From Phenylobacterium sp. (lineage in GTDB: Bacteria; Pseudomonadota; Alphaproteobacteria; Caulobacterales; Caulobacteraceae): a DNA stretch of 64,000 nt. A program made the translations under genes and the position numbers. This document shows positions 18,545 through 30,036 of the stretch, piece by piece. The stretch lies in the NCBI RefSeq assembly GCF_030651185.1, contig NZ_JAUSCJ010000029.1:1-64000 (forward strand), read 5' to 3'. Every line of letters starts with the position of its first letter. Position 1 is the first letter of the stretch. Below the pieces are notes generated by a model. The model made no database searches, had not been told where the DNA came from, and saw only the letters and a program-made list of their open reading frames with translations.

Positions 18545-19984
18545 GTGAACATCCTCTTCATCACCCTCGACCAGTTCCGTGGCGACGCCCTGGCCTGCGC
18601 CGGCCATCCCATCGTGCGGACGCCGCACCTGGACCGTCTGGCGGCCCAGGGGGTGCGGTTCGCCCGCCACTACAGCCAGGCCGCCCCCTGCAGTCCGGGA
18701 CGCGCCAGCCTCTATACCGGGACCTACCAGCTCAATCATCGGGTGGTGGCCAACGGCACGCCGCTGGACCGGCGGCTGGACAACGTGGCCAAGGCGGCGC
18801 GGCGGGCGGGCTATCAGCCCACCCTGTTCGGTTACACCGACCAGGCCGTCGATCCCCGTGACGCGACCGGCCCCGATGACCCGCGCTTCAAGTCCTGGGA
18901 GGGGGTGCTGCCCGGCTTCGAGGTGGGCCTCAACTTCGCCACCCACAATCCCGGCGTCTGGGTCGAGTGGCTGCGCGGCCTGGGACACGAGGTCCCTGAC
19001 GACTATGAGGGCGCCGTCAGCGGCGAGCCCGGCCGCCCGGCCGAGCACAGCCTCTCAGCCTTTCATACCGACGTCCTGCTGGACTGGATCGCGGCCCAGA
19101 AGGGCCCCTGGTTTGCGCACCTGTCCCAGCTTCGCCCCCACCCGCCCTACGGCGCGGCGGGCCATTTCGCCACGATGTACGATCCGGCCGACATGGCGGC
19201 GCCCATCGCCCCTTCGCCGGACCGCCACCGCCTGCACGACGGCCTGCTGCGGGCCATGGGCGCGCCGGAGGACGCCTCCGAGATGGCTCAGCTCCAGGCC
19301 CAGTATTTCGGCATGGTGACCGAGGTCGATCACCAGCTCGGCCGCCTGTGGGCCACGCTCGAGGCCAGCGGCCAGTGGGAGGACACCTTCATCGTCGTCA
19401 CCGCCGACCATGGCGAGCAGCTCGGCGATCACGGCCTGATCCAGAAGTCGGGCTTCTTCGAGGAGAGCTACCACATCCTGGGCATCGTCCGGGACCCGCG
19501 CCAGGCCCGCGCCCACGGCGCCGTGGTCGACCGCTTCACCGAGAACGTCGACATCCTGCCCACCCTCTGCGAGGCCATGGGCATCGCCGTCCCCGACCAG
19601 TGCGACGGCCTGCCCTTGACGCCCTTCCTGAAGGGCGAGGACCCGCCCAGCTGGCGCGCCGCCGCCCACTGGGAGTTCGACTGGCGCGGCTCCAACATCG
19701 CCAAGGGCGCCCAGGCCTGGCCCTGGGACCGGCGGCTCGAGCAACAGAACCTGGCTGTGCTGCGCTCGGACGCGGCGGCTTACGTTCAGTTCGGTGACGG
19801 CGCCTGGCTGTGTTTCGACCTTGTCGCCGACCCCACCTGGCGCACGCCGGTCACCGACACCGGTGTCGTCCTGGCCCACGCCCAGGCCATGCTCACCTGG
19901 CGCGCCCAGCACACCGACCGCACCCTGACCGGCCTGCTGATCGACAACGGCGGCACGGGACGCTGGCCGGCCGTGCACGCGTGA
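18545..19984 (+). CDS. Sulfatase-family hydrolase (formylglycine-dependent)
   Basis: A 479-aa protein from a GTG start at 18545, giving MNILFITLDQFRGD. The N-terminal metal ligands (TLDQ) are followed by CSPGRAS near residue 56, matching the C-x-P-x-R sulfatase signature whose Cys is converted to formylglycine. Further metal-site segments are HPPY and TADHGEQLGDHG. No signal peptide is present, so it looks cytoplasmic, as in phosphonate monoester hydrolases and some phosphodiesterase-type sulfatases. The exact substrate (sulfate or phosphate ester) cannot be told. Confidence 0.82.
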   Translation: MNILFITLDQFRGDALACAGHPIVRTPHLDRLAAQGVRFARHYSQAAPCSPGRASLYTGTYQLNHRVVANGTPLDRRLDNVAKAARRAGYQPTLFGYTDQAVDPRDATGPDDPRFKSWEGVLPGFEVGLNFATHNPGVWVEWLRGLGHEVPDDYEGAVSGEPGRPAEHSLSAFHTDVLLDWIAAQKGPWFAHLSQLRPHPPYGAAGHFATMYDPADMAAPIAPSPDRHRLHDGLLRAMGAPEDASEMAQLQAQYFGMVTEVDHQLGRLWATLEASGQWEDTFIVVTADHGEQLGDHGLIQKSGFFEESYHILGIVRDPRQARAHGAVVDRFTENVDILPTLCEAMGIAVPDQCDGLPLTPFLKGEDPPSWRAAAHWEFDWRGSNIAKGAQAWPWDRRLEQQNLAVLRSDAAAYVQFGDGAWLCFDLVADPTWRTPVTDTGVVLAHAQAMLTWRAQHTDRTLTGLLIDNGGTGRWPAVHA

Positions 19985-20096
19985 CGCAAATCGTAACCAA
20001 ACCCCTCGCGTCAGGGGCGCGCGGCGTTGCGTCGGAGCCTCGCTGAAACTAGCGTGGCGCGCGGCCCCCTAGAGGCCCAGTGGAGGACGCTTTTCG

Positions 20097-22856
<2,760 letters not shown>

Positions 22857-22889
22857 TCCGTTCAGCCGCGCGCCGTCGGGACGCGCCGG

Positions 22890-23279
22890 TTAGCTCGCCG
22901 GCAATTGCGACATGATCGTCGGGGCGTCGAAATAGTCGCGCCAGTAGGTGATCAGGCCGTCATGAACCTCATAGACGCCGGTCACCGGCAGCTCGACCCA
23001 CTTATCGCCGAAGAGGTGCCGATCCAGCCGCTCCAGGAACACGACCGGGCCGGAAACGGCCTCCCGCAGGACCCTGAACTCGTTCTCCGAAGTCGGCCCG
23101 AAGAAGGGTTCAAGGACCGCGCGGATCCCCGCGCGCCCGCGCACCGCGCCGATCGGCGGCGGGTTGATGTATTCGCAGGTGTCGGAGACGAGCTTCAGGG
23201 CGGCGTCATAGTCCAAGGGCTCCATGAGCGTCATGAACCGCCGAACGATTTCGAGGGGGGATGGGGGCGCTACGGACAT
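22890..23279 (-). CDS. SnoaL/limonene-1,2-epoxide hydrolase-like protein
   Basis: A 129-aa protein from ATG at 23279 (MSVAPPSPLEIVRRFM). The alpha+beta cone fold with YINPPPIG, RGRAGIRAVLEPFF and GVYEVHDGLITYWRDYFD fits the limonene-1,2-epoxide hydrolase branch of the NTF2/SnoaL family. The Asp/Arg/Asp catalytic pattern could be met by residues in RGRAG and WRDYFD. Whether it hydrolyses epoxides is unproven. It lies 70 bp downstream of an XRE-type regulator gene in the same direction, so it may be that regulator's target. Confidence 0.72.
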   Translation of the reverse strand: MSVAPPSPLEIVRRFMTLMEPLDYDAALKLVSDTCEYINPPPIGAVRGRAGIRAVLEPFFGPTSENEFRVLREAVSGPVVFLERLDRHLFGDKWVELPVTGVYEVHDGLITYWRDYFDAPTIMSQLPAS

Positions 23280-23349
23280 GAGGCTCTCCTGTGGGCTGGT
23301 GTGGCGCGACAGTCGCGACCCGCCGCGCGCGGCGCAATTACCTCGCGGG

Positions 23350-24213
23350 TCATGGTTTGCTACCGGCCGCCGCGCCGCGGAACAGGGCTTCGGTCTCCGC
23401 ATCGGCCGGGAACAGGGTTTCGAGCCTCAGTTCGTCGGCGGTGACATCCTGGGCGGCGCCAAAGGTCGCGACCACCGCGAACATTGAGATCTTCAAGTCT
23501 CTGATCTGCATGTTGAACGGCATCACCGGCAGGAGGGCGGTGTCGGCGGGCGACCACAGGACATCGAGATTCTGAAGCGGTGCGAGGTCATCCAATACCG
23601 CCTTCATCTCCAGCCCCCCCAGGGCCTCGGCCTCGCGCTGCGCGCGACGCCACATCAGGGGGCCCACCGCCGACCAGTTAGTGACGAAGGGGCGAATGCC
23701 CTGGGGATGGAAGAACAACCGCATCAGGTTGCGCTGGTCGCCGCCGACCCGGGTCCAGATATCCTCTCCCAGCATGGCGCCCAGCCGATCAAAGGGCTTG
23801 TTCGACAGCCGGACATTCCAGGCCCGGTCGAGGGCGATGGCCGGGAAGGGCTCATGGGCCTTGAGCATCATGCGCACGGCGCTCATCACCAGGGCCATCT
23901 GGGGGTCGTCCAGGGCGCGGACCTGAAAGATCGGCGCGAATCCCGCGGCCGTCAGCCAGAGGTTCCGGTCGCGGAGCGGAACCTCAAGTGTCTCGCTCAA
24001 CTGCAGGATCATGTTTCGGCTGGGGTTGGCCCGCCCCGATTCCAGGAAGCTGACATGGCGCTGCGAGACGCCGGAGCTCAGCGCCAGACCCAGCTGCGAC
24101 AGCCGGCGCTTCTGACGCCATTCCCGCAACAGACGGGGAAAGCCGGCGGCGGCGTCTGGGGGTGTTTCCGGGATCGAAACCGACACTCTGGAACCTCGCC
24201 ATTCCCCAGCCAT
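23350..24213 (-). CDS. XRE-family regulator with MmyB-like ligand domain
   Basis: A 287-aa protein. The N-terminal helix-turn-helix spans about residues 27-82 (LSQLGLALSSGVSQRHVSFLESGRANPSR). The C-terminal half (FPAIALDRAWNVRLSNKPFDRL onward) matches the MmyB-like PAS-type domain that binds fatty-acid-like ligands in actinobacterial relatives. It is probably a one-component transcription factor, perhaps autoregulated and controlling the epoxide-hydrolase-like gene that follows. Confidence 0.83.
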   Translation of the reverse strand: MAGEWRGSRVSVSIPETPPDAAAGFPRLLREWRQKRRLSQLGLALSSGVSQRHVSFLESGRANPSRNMILQLSETLEVPLRDRNLWLTAAGFAPIFQVRALDDPQMALVMSAVRMMLKAHEPFPAIALDRAWNVRLSNKPFDRLGAMLGEDIWTRVGGDQRNLMRLFFHPQGIRPFVTNWSAVGPLMWRRAQREAEALGGLEMKAVLDDLAPLQNLDVLWSPADTALLPVMPFNMQIRDLKISMFAVVATFGAAQDVTADELRLETLFPADAETEALFRGAAAGSKP

Positions 24214-24352
24214 CAGTCGCTCAACCCGCGATGGGATTCAATGACCTGCCGGGTAATTGACCGCCACGACCGGCCACGACCGGCCGCGCTATGGATACAG
24301 GCCAAAGAGCAGGTCGCGAGGCCTGGCCTCTGGCGCGGGTTGGCCCGCCGCC

Positions 24353-25252
24353 TCAGACCGCCCGGTACGCGCTGTCGGGCCCCGGCTCTCCGTCCGTCGT
24401 CACCAGGCCGCGCCGCACCAGGTCGATCATGTGACCCAGCACAGAGCGCGCCGCCGCCGGGTGCAGGCGCGGGTCGACGTCGGCATATAGCACCGGCACC
24501 ATCTCGCGGATCTTGCCGTGGCCGTCCTGCACCGCCTTCAGCACCTGGGCCTCGCGCGCCCTTCGGTGAGCAATATAGGCCTCGATGAAGGGGGTCACCT
24601 CGGTGATCGGCGGGCCGTGGGTCGGCCACAGGACCGAGAAGGCCCGCGCCTTCACCTTGTCCAGGCTGTCCATGTAGTCGGTCATGTCGCCGTCCGGCGG
24701 CGTGATCACCGTGGTCGACCAGCCCATGATGTGGTCGCCGGAGAACAGGGCGTTCTCTTCCTTCAGCGCAAAGCAGATGTGGTTGGAGGTGTGACCCGGC
24801 GTGGCGATGGCCTCCATCGTCCAGCCCGGCCCCTCGAGGATCTGGCCGCCGCCGCACAGGCTGATGTCCGGGGCGAAGTCGTGGTCGTGGCCGGCCTCCA
24901 TCCGCACGCCGCTGTCGTCGGTGGGGGCGTGGGCCACGGCGCAGCCATAGATCGGCGCGCCGGTGCGGGCCTTCAGCGGGCCGGCCAGGGGCGAGTGGTC
25001 GGAGTGGTGGTGGGTGATCAGGATGTGGGTGATCTTTTCGCCCGGCTCCAGCGCCCCCAGGATCGCCTCCAGGTGATCGTCCATGTCGGGGCCGGGATCG
25101 ATCACCGCCACCTCGCCGCGGCCGATGATGTAGGTGCCGGTGCCCAGATAGGTGAAGGGGCCCGGATTGTTGGCCACCACCCGCCGGATCAGCGGTGAGA
25201 CCTGGTCTGCCTTGCCGTACTCGAACTTGATCTCGCGGACATAGGGAATCAT
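24353..25252 (-). CDS. MBL-fold metallo-hydrolase (LACTB2-like)
   Basis: A 299-aa protein. The zinc motif THHHSDHSPLAG lies near residue 80, followed by TPGHTSNH, the metal-bridging Asp in LFSGDHIMGWST, and the late His in WPTHGPP. The C-terminal helical extension (AHRRAREAQVLKAV to the end) is typical of the LACTB2/beta-lactamase-like 2 group, some of which are RNases. The natural substrate is unknown. Confidence 0.85.
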   Translation of the reverse strand: MIPYVREIKFEYGKADQVSPLIRRVVANNPGPFTYLGTGTYIIGRGEVAVIDPGPDMDDHLEAILGALEPGEKITHILITHHHSDHSPLAGPLKARTGAPIYGCAVAHAPTDDSGVRMEAGHDHDFAPDISLCGGGQILEGPGWTMEAIATPGHTSNHICFALKEENALFSGDHIMGWSTTVITPPDGDMTDYMDSLDKVKARAFSVLWPTHGPPITEVTPFIEAYIAHRRAREAQVLKAVQDGHGKIREMVPVLYADVDPRLHPAAARSVLGHMIDLVRRGLVTTDGEPGPDSAYRAV

Positions 25253-25305
25253 CGGCGGTCTCCTTCTTGCGCTGCAGCGCCTCAGTTCAGGATTGTGAGG
25301 CGGTT

Positions 25306-25470
25306 ATGGCGGCGCAGGCGGTGATGTTTGTTTCAAAACGGCTTCAGAGGGTGGTCTTCGCCCTGATGTGTCTCATGACGGCGCAGCTGATTCTGACCAT
25401 GGCCAGCTGCGAGCCCGACGAACCGGCCCTGCTGGGCGCGGTCCGCGTGCCGATATCCTATCCGGGTTAG
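25306..25470 (+). CDS. Possible small membrane or lipoprotein ORF
   Basis: A 54-aa frame from ATG at 25306 (an upstream ATG at 25267 is also possible). It has one hydrophobic stretch, RVVFALMCLMTAQLILT, ending in a lipobox-like MASC, then a short acidic tail. It lies between two minus-strand genes and its stop overlaps the end of the DUF442 gene. There is no recognisable family, so it may not be real. Confidence 0.35.
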   Translation: MAAQAVMFVSKRLQRVVFALMCLMTAQLILTMASCEPDEPALLGAVRVPISYPG

Positions 25471-25877
25471 GCCGGGAGCACACCGTTCAGGTCGTAGCCG
25501 GCCTCAAGTCCCAGTTCGACCAGTTCATCGCGGGAGCGGGCGCCGTCCATGGCCTCGCCCAGCGACCAGGTGATGATCGAACGGGTGCCCGAGCGGCAGA
25601 AGGCCAGCACCGGACCTTCGGAGTTTTCCAGGATCGAGCGTTCCTCCGCCACCTGGTCCTGGGTCGGACCGCCCCGCACGGGGATGTAGGCGTATTGCAG
25701 GCCCGCGGCCTTGGCCGCCGCCTCGACCGCGGCGCTCGTCGGCTGGGCCGGGTCCTCGCCGTCGGGACGATTGTTGATCACCAGCTTGAAGCCCATCGCG
25801 GCCGCGCGCGGCAGGTCCTCCAGGGTGATCTGGGGACTGACGGAGAGCTGGTGGGTGACGCGTCGAAATTCGGTCAT
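25467..25877 (-). CDS. TIGR01244/DUF442 family phosphatase-like protein
   Basis: A 136-aa protein with a CX5R active-site loop, CRSGTRS (Cys94, Arg100), as in dual-specificity phosphatases and the beta-lactamase hydrolase-like family. Upstream are LVINNRPDGEDP and YIPVRGGP, family hallmarks. In other bacteria this domain is fused to or encoded beside sulfide/persulfide metabolism proteins such as Blh; no such neighbour is here. It may act as a phosphatase or sulfurtransferase-like enzyme. Confidence 0.8.
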   Translation of the reverse strand: MTEFRRVTHQLSVSPQITLEDLPRAAAMGFKLVINNRPDGEDPAQPTSAAVEAAAKAAGLQYAYIPVRGGPTQDQVAEERSILENSEGPVLAFCRSGTRSIITWSLGEAMDGARSRDELVELGLEAGYDLNGVLPA

Positions 25878-25990
25878 GGTCTGACTTCACTTGAGGTGGG
25901 AGGAGGCCCTTCGTTGACATCATCGGGGGGCGATGAAACTTTCGCAACGCCCGGCCGTCAAAAGGCCCTCCACCTCGAGCTTCCAAATCC

Positions 25991-26914
25991 ATGTTGCGTT
26001 TCATAGGCCGACGACTCCTCGTGGCCATCCCGACGCTGTTTCTCGTCGTCACGCTCGCCTTCTTCATGATGCGCGCGGCGCCCGGCAGCCCCTTCGACAT
26101 GGATCGCAAGCTGTCGCCCGAGATCGAGGCCAATGTCATGGCCAAGTACGGGATGGATAAGCCCCTGGGAGCCCAGTACGCCGACTATCTGAAGGGCGTG
26201 CTGCAGGGCGATTTCGGACCGTCCCTGAAATACAAGGACAAGACCGTCCTGCAGATCCTGCAGGAGAACTACAAGGTCAGCCTGATCCTCGGCCTCTCGG
26301 CGATCACGCTGGCCGGCGCCATCGGCGTGACCCTGGGCGTGCTGGCGGCGCTGAGGCAGAACGGCTGGGTGGACTACGGCGTCATGGGGGTGGCGATCGT
26401 CGGGGTCTGTATCCCCACCTTCGTCACCGCGCCCCTGCTGGTCCTGTTGTTCGGCTCGATCCTTCAATGGCTGCCGAACGGCGGCTGGAACGGCGGGGCG
26501 ATCGCAAACCTGATCCTGCCGATCACCGTGCTCGCCCTGCCGCAGATCGCCATCATCTCGCGCCTGACGCGGGCGGGCATGATCGAGGTGCTGCAGTCCA
26601 ACTACGTCCGCACGGCCCGCGCCAAGGGCCTGCCGGCCTACCGCGTGGTCTTCAAGCACGCCCTGCGCGCCGCCATCCTGCCCCTGGTCAGCTACCTTGG
26701 TCCCGCCTGCGCGGGCCTGCTCACCGGCTCCCTGGTGGTGGAAAAGATCTTCAACCTGCCGGGACTGGGCAAGTTTTTCGTGATCTCGGCCCTGCAGCGC
26801 GACTACACCGTGGTCATGGGCATGGTGATCTTCTACGCCGGCCTGATCCTGTTCCTGAACCTGATCGCCGACCTGCTCTATGCGGTCCTCGATCCCCGCG
26901 TGAGGCTGTCGTGA
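25991..26914 (+). CDS. Peptide ABC transporter permease (OppB/DppB type)
   Basis: A 307-aa inner-membrane protein starting MLRFIGRRLLVAIPTLFLV, a classic OppB opening. It has about six membrane helices and the EAA loop around RTARAKGLPAYRVVFKHALRAA that docks to the ATPase. The TGA overlaps the GTG start of the OppC-type gene that follows. Together they would form the translocation pore of an oligopeptide importer. No ATPase gene (OppD/OppF) is present in the window. Confidence 0.93.
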   Translation: MLRFIGRRLLVAIPTLFLVVTLAFFMMRAAPGSPFDMDRKLSPEIEANVMAKYGMDKPLGAQYADYLKGVLQGDFGPSLKYKDKTVLQILQENYKVSLILGLSAITLAGAIGVTLGVLAALRQNGWVDYGVMGVAIVGVCIPTFVTAPLLVLLFGSILQWLPNGGWNGGAIANLILPITVLALPQIAIISRLTRAGMIEVLQSNYVRTARAKGLPAYRVVFKHALRAAILPLVSYLGPACAGLLTGSLVVEKIFNLPGLGKFFVISALQRDYTVVMGMVIFYAGLILFLNLIADLLYAVLDPRVRLS

Positions 26915-27819
26915 GCACTCCTATCCTGGCTCCCGGCTCGCGCGAAGGCGCCGCCCTGATGGAAACCGCCGTCAAGGGCCGCAGCCTCTGGGACGACGCC
27001 CGCCGGCGCCTGCTGCGCAACGGCGGGGCGGTGGGCGGCATGATCGTGCTGGCAATCCTGGTCCTGGTGGCCATCATCGGCCCCTATGTGACGCCCTTCG
27101 CCTATGACCAGATCAACAAGGGCGACGTCTGGGCCGCCCCGCTCACAGGCGGTCACCTGCTGGGCGCCGATTCGCTGGGCCGCGACCTCCTGGCCCGGCT
27201 GCTGATGGGCCTGCGGGTGTCCCTGGCCATCGGCCTGATCGCCACCCTGGTCTCCCTGGTGATCGGCGTCGCCTGGGGTGCGGTGGCGGGCTTTGTCGGC
27301 GGCGTGGTGGACGAGGTGATGATGCGCATCGTCGACGTGCTCTATTCGCTGCCCTTCATCTTCTTCGTCATCCTGCTGATGGTGACCTTCGGCTCCAACA
27401 TCATCCTGATCTTCATCGCCATCGGGGCGGTGGAGTGGCTGACCATGAGCCGGATCGTGCGCGGCCAGACCCTGTCCCTGAAGCACAAAGAATTCGTCGA
27501 GGCCGCCCGCGCGGCGGGCCTGACGCAGGCCTCCATCATCACCAAGCACATCGTCCCCAACCTGCTGGGCCCGGTGGTGGTCTATGTGACCCTGACCATC
27601 CCGGCCGTCATCCTGGCCGAGAGCTTCCTCAGCTTCCTGGGTCTGGGGGTGCAGCCGCCCATGGCCTCGCTCGGCACCCTGATCGCCGGCGGCGCCCAGG
27701 ACATGGAGCTGGCCTGGTGGCTGCTGGTCTTCCCGTCGCTGACCATGGTGGTCACCCTGATGAGCTTCAACTTCATCGGCGACGGCCTGCGCGACGCCAT
27801 CGATCCCAAGGACCGGTAG
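26911..27819 (+). CDS. Peptide ABC transporter permease (OppC/DppC type)
   Basis: A 302-aa protein when started at the GTG overlapping the oppB stop (GTGA). The longer frame from 26467 lies inside oppB and is not used. It contains the OppC N-terminal segment (GADSLGRDLLARLLMGLRVSL) and the EAA loop (EFVEAARAAGLTQASIITKHIVPN), with five to six membrane helices. It partners OppB. The substrate-binding lipoprotein lies beyond one opposing gene. Confidence 0.93.
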   Translation: MSTPILAPGSREGAALMETAVKGRSLWDDARRRLLRNGGAVGGMIVLAILVLVAIIGPYVTPFAYDQINKGDVWAAPLTGGHLLGADSLGRDLLARLLMGLRVSLAIGLIATLVSLVIGVAWGAVAGFVGGVVDEVMMRIVDVLYSLPFIFFVILLMVTFGSNIILIFIAIGAVEWLTMSRIVRGQTLSLKHKEFVEAARAAGLTQASIITKHIVPNLLGPVVVYVTLTIPAVILAESFLSFLGLGVQPPMASLGTLIAGGAQDMELAWWLLVFPSLTMVVTLMSFNFIGDGLRDAIDPKDR

Positions 27820-27825
27820 GGGAGG

Positions 27826-28359
27826 CTACCTCACCCGCCGGGCCCGAACCGCGCGCTGGCTGTCCAGGTTCATGAAGTAGCCCATGGCGGCCTTGCGGAT
27901 CTCGGCCTTGGAGCCGGCCTTGGGGGCGCGGGCCACTGGTTCGTCGTCGGTCTGGGCCCAGACCGCGCCGCCCTCCAGCTCGACGGTCCAGCGGCGGTCT
28001 CCGCCCTGATAGGCGCGGACAATGCTGGTGGTGACCCGGTCCAGGTCCTCGGCCTTTTCGCCGCGGTCGAACATGGCCATCGAGGGCAGGGTGAAGCCGA
28101 AGGCCTGCTTGCGGGCGGCGCGGGCCTGATCGCGGTCCACCACCACGATGTCGCCCTTCTTCTCGGCCACATCCAGGCTGCCAACGGCGGCGTCATAACA
28201 GGCCAGCCGTTCGGCGGAGTCGCCCTTGGCCTTGCAGTCGATGAGGTTCTGGAAGACCGCCGTGCGCGCCTCGATCTTGGGCTCGGCGGCCACCGCCGCG
28301 CTCGCGAGGGCGAAGGCGGCCAGGGCGGCCAGCTTTAAGCGCGTAGGAAACTGTGTCAT
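27826..28359 (-). CDS. Secreted hypothetical protein between permease and binding-protein genes
   Basis: A 177-aa protein from ATG at 28359 (MTQFPT); an in-frame ATG at 28371 is an alternative. A signal peptide ends near AVAAEP. A motif LIDCKAKGDSAERLACYDAAVGSLD with two cysteines follows, then VVVVDRDQARAARKQAFGF. I know this motif only from uncharacterised alphaproteobacterial proteins. It is transcribed against the flanking opp genes, with its start only 10 bp from that of the binding protein. Its function is unknown. Confidence 0.75.
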   Translation of the reverse strand: MTQFPTRLKLAALAAFALASAAVAAEPKIEARTAVFQNLIDCKAKGDSAERLACYDAAVGSLDVAEKKGDIVVVDRDQARAARKQAFGFTLPSMAMFDRGEKAEDLDRVTTSIVRAYQGGDRRWTVELEGGAVWAQTDDEPVARAPKAGSKAEIRKAAMGYFMNLDSQRAVRARRVR

Positions 28360-28369
28360 CCGTGACCCC

Positions 28370-30022
28370 ATGATCTCGATATCCCGCATTGATAAGGCGC
28401 TGCTGTCGCGCGGCAAGCCGATGATGTTGGCGCTTGCCGCCTTTTCGCTCCTGGCCCTGGCCGGTTGCTCGCAGAAGGCCTCGCGGCCGCCCTGTCCCGC
28501 CGGCCAGATCTGCCTGCAGGCCGGCAACGGCTCGGAACCCGCCACGCTCGATCCGCACAAGTCCACGGGCACCTGGGAGGACCGGATCATCTCCGACCTC
28601 ACCGTGGGCCTGTTGACTTCGGACGCCGAGGGCAGGTCGATCCCCGGCATGGCCGAACGCTGGACCACCAGCGCCGACGGCAAGACCTGGACCTTCTATC
28701 TGCGCGACGCGGTCTGGTCCGACGGCGTGCCGGTCACCGCCGACGACTTCGTCTTCTCCCTGCGCCGCATTCTCGATCCGAAGCTGGCGTCGGAATACGC
28801 TTCGCTGCTCTACTTCATCAAGAACGCCCAGCCGGTGAACGAGGGCAAGGCCCCCGGCACGGCGGTCGGCGCGCGGGCCATCTCGCCCAAGGTGCTGGAG
28901 ATCACCCTGGAACACCCGGCCCCCTACATCACCGAGGTGGCCAAGCATCAGACCATGCTGCCGGTGCCCAAGCACGTGGTGGAAAAGTGGGGCGACGCCT
29001 GGAGCCAGCCGGCCCACTACATCTCCAACGGCCCCTACATGCTGAAGAGCTGGACCCTGGGCGACCACGTGGGCGTGGTGAAGAATCCGCGCTTCTATGA
29101 CGCCAAGAACGTCTGCATCGACCAGATCAACTACTATCCCACCAACGACGCCATCGGCGCCGAGCGGCGGGTCCTGCGCGGCGAGCTCGACATGAACGCC
29201 GACATCCAGTCCAACCGCATCGCCTTCCTGCGCGAGCGGATGCCTGAGTACGTCCACACCAACACCTATCTGGGGGTCGCCTACCTGGCCTTCAATTCCG
29301 CGGTCCCGGCCTTCAAGGACAAGCGCGTCCGTCTGGCCCTCGACATGGCCATCGACCGGGAATTCATCACCGGCAAGCTGCTGCGGGGCGGCCAGACCCC
29401 GGCCTACACCTTCGTGCCGCCGGGGGTGGCCAACTACACCCCGACCGCGCCGCCGGTCTGGTCGACCTGGACGCTGGAGAAGCGCCAGGCCGAGGCCCGC
29501 CGCCTGCTGGCGGAGGCGGGTTATGGTCCCGGCAAACCGCTGAAGATCGAGATCAAGCACCGCAACAGCCCCGATCCGATGCTGTTCATGCCCGCCGTCC
29601 AGGCCGACTGGAAGGAGATCGGCGTCGAGACGGCCCTGATGCAGAACGAGACCCAGATCGCCTATGCGGCCTATCGCTCGCGGGACTTCCAGGTGGCCGA
29701 CGCGGCCTGGATCGCCGACTACAACGACGCCATGAGCTTCCTCTACCTGCAGCAGTCCTCCACCGGGTCCCAGAACTACGGCGACTACAAGAACCCGGCG
29801 TTCGACGCCCTGCTGGCCAAGGCCGACAACGAACCGGACGTGAAGACCCGCGCGGGCTATCTCTCCCAGGCCGAGCGGCTAATGCTCGACGACGCCACCG
29901 TGGCGCCGGTCTATTTCTATGTGAACAAGAACCTAGTCTCGCCGAAGATCACCGGCTGGAAGGACAATCTGGTCGACCACCACCGTTCGCGCTTCCTCTG
30001 CATGCCGCGAACGCCGGGCTGA
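28370..30022 (+). CDS. Oligopeptide-binding lipoprotein (SBP family 5, OppA-like)
   Basis: A 550-aa protein from ATG at 28370 (MISISRIDK). Signal peptide and lipobox LALAGC anchor it to the inner membrane facing the periplasm. Family-5 features include GSEPATLDPHKSTG, TFYLRDAVWSDGVPVTADDFVFSLRRILDP and FKDKRVRLALDMAIDR. It most resembles OppA/MppA-type binders and would deliver peptides to the permeases encoded just upstream at 25991-27819, although one opposing gene separates them. The start 144 bp further upstream lacks a signal peptide and is rejected. Confidence 0.9.
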   Translation: MISISRIDKALLSRGKPMMLALAAFSLLALAGCSQKASRPPCPAGQICLQAGNGSEPATLDPHKSTGTWEDRIISDLTVGLLTSDAEGRSIPGMAERWTTSADGKTWTFYLRDAVWSDGVPVTADDFVFSLRRILDPKLASEYASLLYFIKNAQPVNEGKAPGTAVGARAISPKVLEITLEHPAPYITEVAKHQTMLPVPKHVVEKWGDAWSQPAHYISNGPYMLKSWTLGDHVGVVKNPRFYDAKNVCIDQINYYPTNDAIGAERRVLRGELDMNADIQSNRIAFLRERMPEYVHTNTYLGVAYLAFNSAVPAFKDKRVRLALDMAIDREFITGKLLRGGQTPAYTFVPPGVANYTPTAPPVWSTWTLEKRQAEARRLLAEAGYGPGKPLKIEIKHRNSPDPMLFMPAVQADWKEIGVETALMQNETQIAYAAYRSRDFQVADAAWIADYNDAMSFLYLQQSSTGSQNYGDYKNPAFDALLAKADNEPDVKTRAGYLSQAERLMLDDATVAPVYFYVNKNLVSPKITGWKDNLVDHHRSRFLCMPRTPG

Positions 30023-30036
30023 TCGCGGGCGGCGCG

